DNA of 7,147 nucleotides from an uncultured Collinsella sp. GTDB taxonomy: Bacteria; Actinomycetota; Coriobacteriia; Coriobacteriales; Coriobacteriaceae. The stretch is taken from contig CABRZY010000086.1 in the NCBI GenBank assembly GCA_902475475.1, positions 1 through 7,147 on the forward strand, written 5' to 3'. The number at the start of each line of letters is the position of its first letter. Position 1 is the stretch's first letter. This document shows positions 5,003-7,147 of the stretch, in pieces. Position numbers and translations under genes: made by a program. The notes under the pieces were generated by a model. It worked only from the letters and a program-made list of their open reading frames with translations. It was not told where the DNA came from and did no database searches.

Positions 5003-6074
5003 TGAGTATGTGATCCCGGAGCACTACGAGGATCTCACTCCTGCTCCGCAGCTCGACCAGAAGACCCTCAACAAGATGGCTTGGCGCTCCTGCTTCCTGC
5101 AGGCATCGTTCAACTACGAGCGCATGCAGGCCGCTGGCTGGCTTTACTCCATCATCCCCGGTCTGGAGAAGATCCACACCAACAAGAACGACCTCGCGGC
5201 TTCCATGAGCCACAACCTGGAGTTCTTCAACACCCACCCGTTCCTCGTCACCTTTGTTATGGGCATCGTGCTTTCGCTCGAGCAGAATAAGGTTGACATC
5301 CCCACGATCCGCGCCGTCCGCGTCGCCGCAATGGGCCCGCTCGGTGGTATCGGTGACGCCCTGTTCTGGCTGACGCTCGTGCCTATCACGGCCGGCATCA
5401 CCTCCAACATGGCCATCAACGGCAACGCCGCTGCGCCGATCATCTTCCTGGTGATCTTCAACGCCGTCCAGTTCGCTCTGCGCTTCTGGCTCATGAACTG
5501 GTCCTACAAGCTTGGCACCAGCGCTATTGACGCTCTGACCGCCAACATGCAGGCCTTCACGCGTGCCGCTTCCATCATGGGCGTCTTCGTCGTCGGTTGC
5601 CTGGTCGTCACCATGGGTGGCACCCAGATCAACCTCCAGATCCCCAACGGCACCACCCGTGGCCTTGCCCCTACTACCGTGATTGTCTCCGAGAAGGAGG
5701 CCGAGAACTTCACCGGTATGGAGGGCATCGATACCGAGACCGCTGAGGCCGGTACCATCGCCATGACCGATGAGGACGGCAACGCCCTCACCGCCACCGA
5801 TGCCGACGGCAACGAGGTCAAGTGCGGCGTCGCCGATCTGGGCAACGGCATGGAGTCCGTGACCTACGCTACCGTCACCGAGGATCCGGTCAACTTCTCT
5901 GTTGCCGACACCCTCAACACCATCGTCCCGAAGCTCGTCCCGCTTATGCTTACGCTGCTGCTTTACTACATGTTCGCTAAGCACAGCTGGACCCCGACCA
6001 AGGGCATTCTCCTGCTCTTCGTCCTTGGCATCCTGGGCGCTGGCCCGCTTGGTCTCTGGCCGAGCATCTGGTAA
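4992..6074 (+). CDS. PTS mannose-family EIID component with long acidic insertion
   Basis: 360 residues from the ATG at 4992, against about 270-300 for usual EIID proteins. With EIIC it forms the membrane channel that binds and phosphorylates the sugar. Family hallmarks: FLQASFNYERMQAAGW (35-50), NTHPFLVTFVMGIVLSLEQ (80-98) and MGPLGGIGDALFW (114-126). Hydrophobic segments lie at 149-165, 193-208, 311-328 and 337-353. The excess is a hydrophilic, acidic segment of roughly 75 residues (about 222-298) between the last groups of hydrophobic segments. It includes two TDxDGN repeats 10 residues apart (259-264 and 269-274) and a lone Cys278. In lactic acid bacteria an extra EIID segment (the gamma-plus region) is exposed outside and affects bacteriocin recognition; whether this one is equivalent is inference. 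The gene ends the operon, before a terminator. Confidence 0.93.
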   Translation: MASNEYVIPEHYEDLTPAPQLDQKTLNKMAWRSCFLQASFNYERMQAAGWLYSIIPGLEKIHTNKNDLAASMSHNLEFFNTHPFLVTFVMGIVLSLEQNKVDIPTIRAVRVAAMGPLGGIGDALFWLTLVPITAGITSNMAINGNAAAPIIFLVIFNAVQFALRFWLMNWSYKLGTSAIDALTANMQAFTRAASIMGVFVVGCLVVTMGGTQINLQIPNGTTRGLAPTTVIVSEKEAENFTGMEGIDTETAEAGTIAMTDEDGNALTATDADGNEVKCGVADLGNGMESVTYATVTEDPVNFSVADTLNTIVPKLVPLMLTLLLYYMFAKHSWTPTKGILLLFVLGILGAGPLGLWPSIW

Positions 6075-6087
6075 GGCTCTAGCTTGA

Positions 6088-6116
6088 GGGGTGTGTCCCT
6101 ACGCGGCTCACACCCC
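6088..6116 (+). repeat. GGGGTGTG/CACACCCC hairpin after EIID
   Basis: A perfect 8-bp stem with a 13-nt loop, 13 bases after the EIID stop, without a T-tract. An alternative pairing, CTTGAGGGG (6083-6091) with CCCCTTAAG (6119-6127) with one G-U, is also possible. It may protect the mRNA 3' end upstream of the real terminator. Confidence 0.5.
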
Positions 6117-6140
6117 GACCCCTTAAGCCATGTGTATGTT

Positions 6141-6179
6141 AAAAGCCGCGTGCTCGAAAGAGCGCGCGGCTTTTGTTTT
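6141..6179 (+). terminator. Strong intrinsic terminator of the PTS operon
   Basis: AAAAGCCGCG (6141-6150) pairs with CGCGGCTTTT (6165-6174). A T-G wobble and GCTC/GAGC continue the stem to a stable GAAA tetraloop (6156-6159), 15 pairs in all. TTTTGTTTTC follows the stem. It separates the PTS operon from the regulator gene. Confidence 0.93.
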
Positions 6180-6180
6180 C

Positions 6181-6210
6181 TTGATGATTCGGGTGTGGCA
6201 GACAGATAAT
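6181..6210 (+). promoter_or_regulatory. Promoter of the GntR-family regulator
   Basis: TTGATG (6181-6186) and GATAAT (6205-6210) are separated by 18 bp, a reasonable housekeeping sigma promoter that begins just after the terminator. Transcription would start near 6217, about 43 bases before the gene. Confidence 0.6.
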
Positions 6211-6214
6211 GCTA

Positions 6215-6230
6215 AACACCCTAGGTAGTT
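6215..6230. promoter_or_regulatory. Imperfect palindrome centred on CCTAGG, possible autoregulatory site
   Basis: AACACCCTAGGTAGTT is symmetric at 12 of 16 positions and lies at the predicted transcription start of the regulator. It does not match the TGGT-N4-ACCA operators well, so self-binding by the regulator is only a possibility. Confidence 0.3.
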
Positions 6231-6259
6231 AGCCGAATTCGAGCAAAAGGGAGGATAGG

Positions 6260-6991
6260 ATGGCGATCGGAGCGCGTAAGCAACCGCTGTACGATCAGCT
6301 GGTCGATATTCTGACCGAAAAGATCGACCATGAATATCGCGCCGGTGACATGATTCCTTCCGAGCGCGAACTTTCGGAGCGCTATGGTCTCTCGCGCACT
6401 ACGGTACGCCTGGCTCTGCAGGAACTGGAGCGTTTAGGACTGGTGGTTCGGCAGCACGGTCGCGGTACCTTTGTGACCGACCGTTCGGCAAAGGCAACCA
6501 ATCTCATGCAGTCCTACAGCTTTACCGAGCAGATGCGCGCGATGGGTCGCGACCCCGAGACCACGATTCTCGAGTTTTGCGAGATGGAGGCCGATAAAAA
6601 TCTGGCCGAGCATATGGGATTGCGTATCGGTGATCGCATTTTTAAGCTTAAGCGCCTTCGTTCTGCCGACAACATGCCCATGATGGTCGAACGCAGCTAT
6701 CTACCAGTTCGTCAATTTCTGTCCCTAAAGCGACCGCTGCTGGAGCGTAAGCCGCTTTACGATGTGATTGAGCAAGACTTTCAGCAAAAGATACGCGTGG
6801 CCGAAGAGGAGTTCTATGCGAGCATAGCCCGTCCCACCGACGCCCACCTTTTGGGAATTGTCGAGGGCTCGCCTGTGCTCGATTTGGTCAGGACTACGTA
6901 TAACGAGTCAAACGAGGTTGTGGAGTACACACTCTCGGTTGCTCGTGCCGATCAGTTTAAATACAAGGTTTACCATCAGCGTAGCGACTAG
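6260..6991 (+). CDS. GntR-family transcriptional regulator, HutC/UTRA type
   Basis: 243 residues, the normal length for the HutC subfamily. Residues about 9-73 form the winged helix-turn-helix (PLYDQLVDILTEKI, PSERELSERYGLSRTTVRLA, LERLGLVVRQHGRGTFV). Residues about 84-236 form the UTRA effector-binding domain (IFKLKRLRSADNMPMMVERS, 127-146; VVEYTLSVARADQFKYKV, 220-237). UTRA regulators of sugar loci usually repress and are released by a phosphorylated sugar. GGGAGGAT (6249-6256) precedes the ATG. The gene has its own promoter and sits between the PTS operon and an AgaS-like gene, both preceded by the same 13-nt operator, so a local repressor role is well supported. By analogy with DasR, NagR and AgaR the ligand is probably an amino-sugar phosphate, but the ligand residues cannot be read with certainty. 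No defects seen. Confidence 0.92.
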   Translation: MAIGARKQPLYDQLVDILTEKIDHEYRAGDMIPSERELSERYGLSRTTVRLALQELERLGLVVRQHGRGTFVTDRSAKATNLMQSYSFTEQMRAMGRDPETTILEFCEMEADKNLAEHMGLRIGDRIFKLKRLRSADNMPMMVERSYLPVRQFLSLKRPLLERKPLYDVIEQDFQQKIRVAEEEFYASIARPTDAHLLGIVEGSPVLDLVRTTYNESNEVVEYTLSVARADQFKYKVYHQRSD

Positions 6992-7030
6992 TGCTCGCAT
7001 CGTTTCCATATGATGATTCTTTGCATTTAA

Positions 7031-7044
7031 CTGGTTACTACCAG
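7031..7044. promoter_or_regulatory. Operator CTGGT-TACT-ACCAG, probable GntR/HutC site
   Basis: A perfect 5-bp dyad around TACT, sharing 13 identical bases with the PTS operator at 2739-2751. It covers the -35 position of the next promoter, so a bound repressor would exclude RNA polymerase. AACCAACC just downstream (7047-7054) may extend the site. Confidence 0.78.
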
Positions 7045-7060
7045 ATAACCAACCGAAGTG

Positions 7061-7066
7061 TATAAT
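7061..7066 (+). promoter_or_regulatory. -10 box of the promoter for the gene at 7106
   Basis: A consensus TATAAT lies 39 bases before the start codon. The -35 position falls inside the operator and is a poor TTGACA match. Transcription would start near 7073. Confidence 0.65.
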
Positions 7067-7105
7067 TGCACGTCAGAGGATTACTTCTAGAGAGAGGTAT
7101 TAGAA

Positions 7106-7147
7106 ATGTTCGAGAAGAGTGTCGAGGAGCTCACCGAGCTCGGCGCC
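7106..7147 (+). CDS. Start of a gene resembling AgaS-type SIS-domain sugar isomerase, 3' part missing
   Basis: Only 14 codons are visible: MFEKSVEELTELGA. AGAGAGG (7091-7097) is 8 nt before the ATG. The xxEELxxLGA beginning is like that of AgaS-type sugar isomerase/deaminase proteins, which act on galactosamine-6-phosphate type substrates, and the neighbouring PTS and HutC regulator fit. The assignment rests on a very short stretch plus context. Other catabolic enzymes cannot be excluded. Confidence 0.5.
   Translation, partial: MFEKSVEELTELGA

Noticed and set aside
4905..5984. Long minus-strand open frame (359 residues) opposite EIID
   Set aside because: It is a GC-rich shadow of a convincing EIID gene, with Gly/Asp/Val/His-rich low-complexity translation and no family motif.
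6998..7015. CATC/GATG hairpin after the regulator gene as a terminator
   Set aside because: Only four base pairs and a weak T-run; not stable enough to call.

Overview
The window looks like chromosomal DNA from a gut actinobacterium of the Coriobacteriia, most likely Collinsella or a close relative. This is inferred from the moderately GC-rich, C/G-ending codon use, the Gram-positive-type Shine-Dalgarno sequences, and a mannose-family PTS operon containing a yajC-like gene. No rRNA or species marker is present, so the assignment is a judgement. All genes read on the + strand. I see no mobile element, CRISPR array, tRNA or rRNA.

Layout. (1) 1-1017: the 3' part of a small NAD-type isocitrate dehydrogenase, followed by a hairpin. 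(2) 1144-2238: a membrane-anchored protein with a very acidic cytoplasmic N-terminus, one transmembrane helix and an exported SurA-N-like helical domain, closed by a strong terminator (2279-2317). (3) 2239-2867: a 629-nt intergenic region that is AT-rich in its second half. It holds several dyads and repeats, an extended -10 promoter, a TGGT-N4-ACCA operator and a leader that can fold in two competing ways. (4) 2868-6074: a five-gene PTS operon, EIIA - YajC-like - EIIB - EIIC - EIID, with overlapping or close junctions, ending at a strong terminator (6141-6179). (5) 6260-6991: a GntR/HutC-type regulator with its own promoter. (6) 7031-7147: a second TGGT-N4-ACCA operator, a TATAAT box and the first 14 codons of a gene whose N-terminus resembles AgaS-type SIS-domain sugar isomerases.

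How it fits together. The PTS genes would take up and phosphorylate a hexose or amino sugar. The AgaS-like start and the HutC/UTRA regulator make an amino sugar such as galactosamine or N-acetylgalactosamine (as from host mucin or glycosaminoglycans) the best guess. The same 13-nt sequence TGGTTACTACCAG occurs just downstream of the PTS -10 box and just upstream of the -10 box of the final gene, on either side of the regulator gene. This strongly suggests a local regulon repressed by that regulator and relieved by a phosphorylated sugar.

The points most worth following up are the paired operators, the competing leader hairpins that can bury the EIIA ribosome binding site, the CGGT-rich repeat array in the intergenic region, the YajC-like protein inside a PTS operon, and the unusually long acidic insertion in EIID with two TDxDGN repeats.
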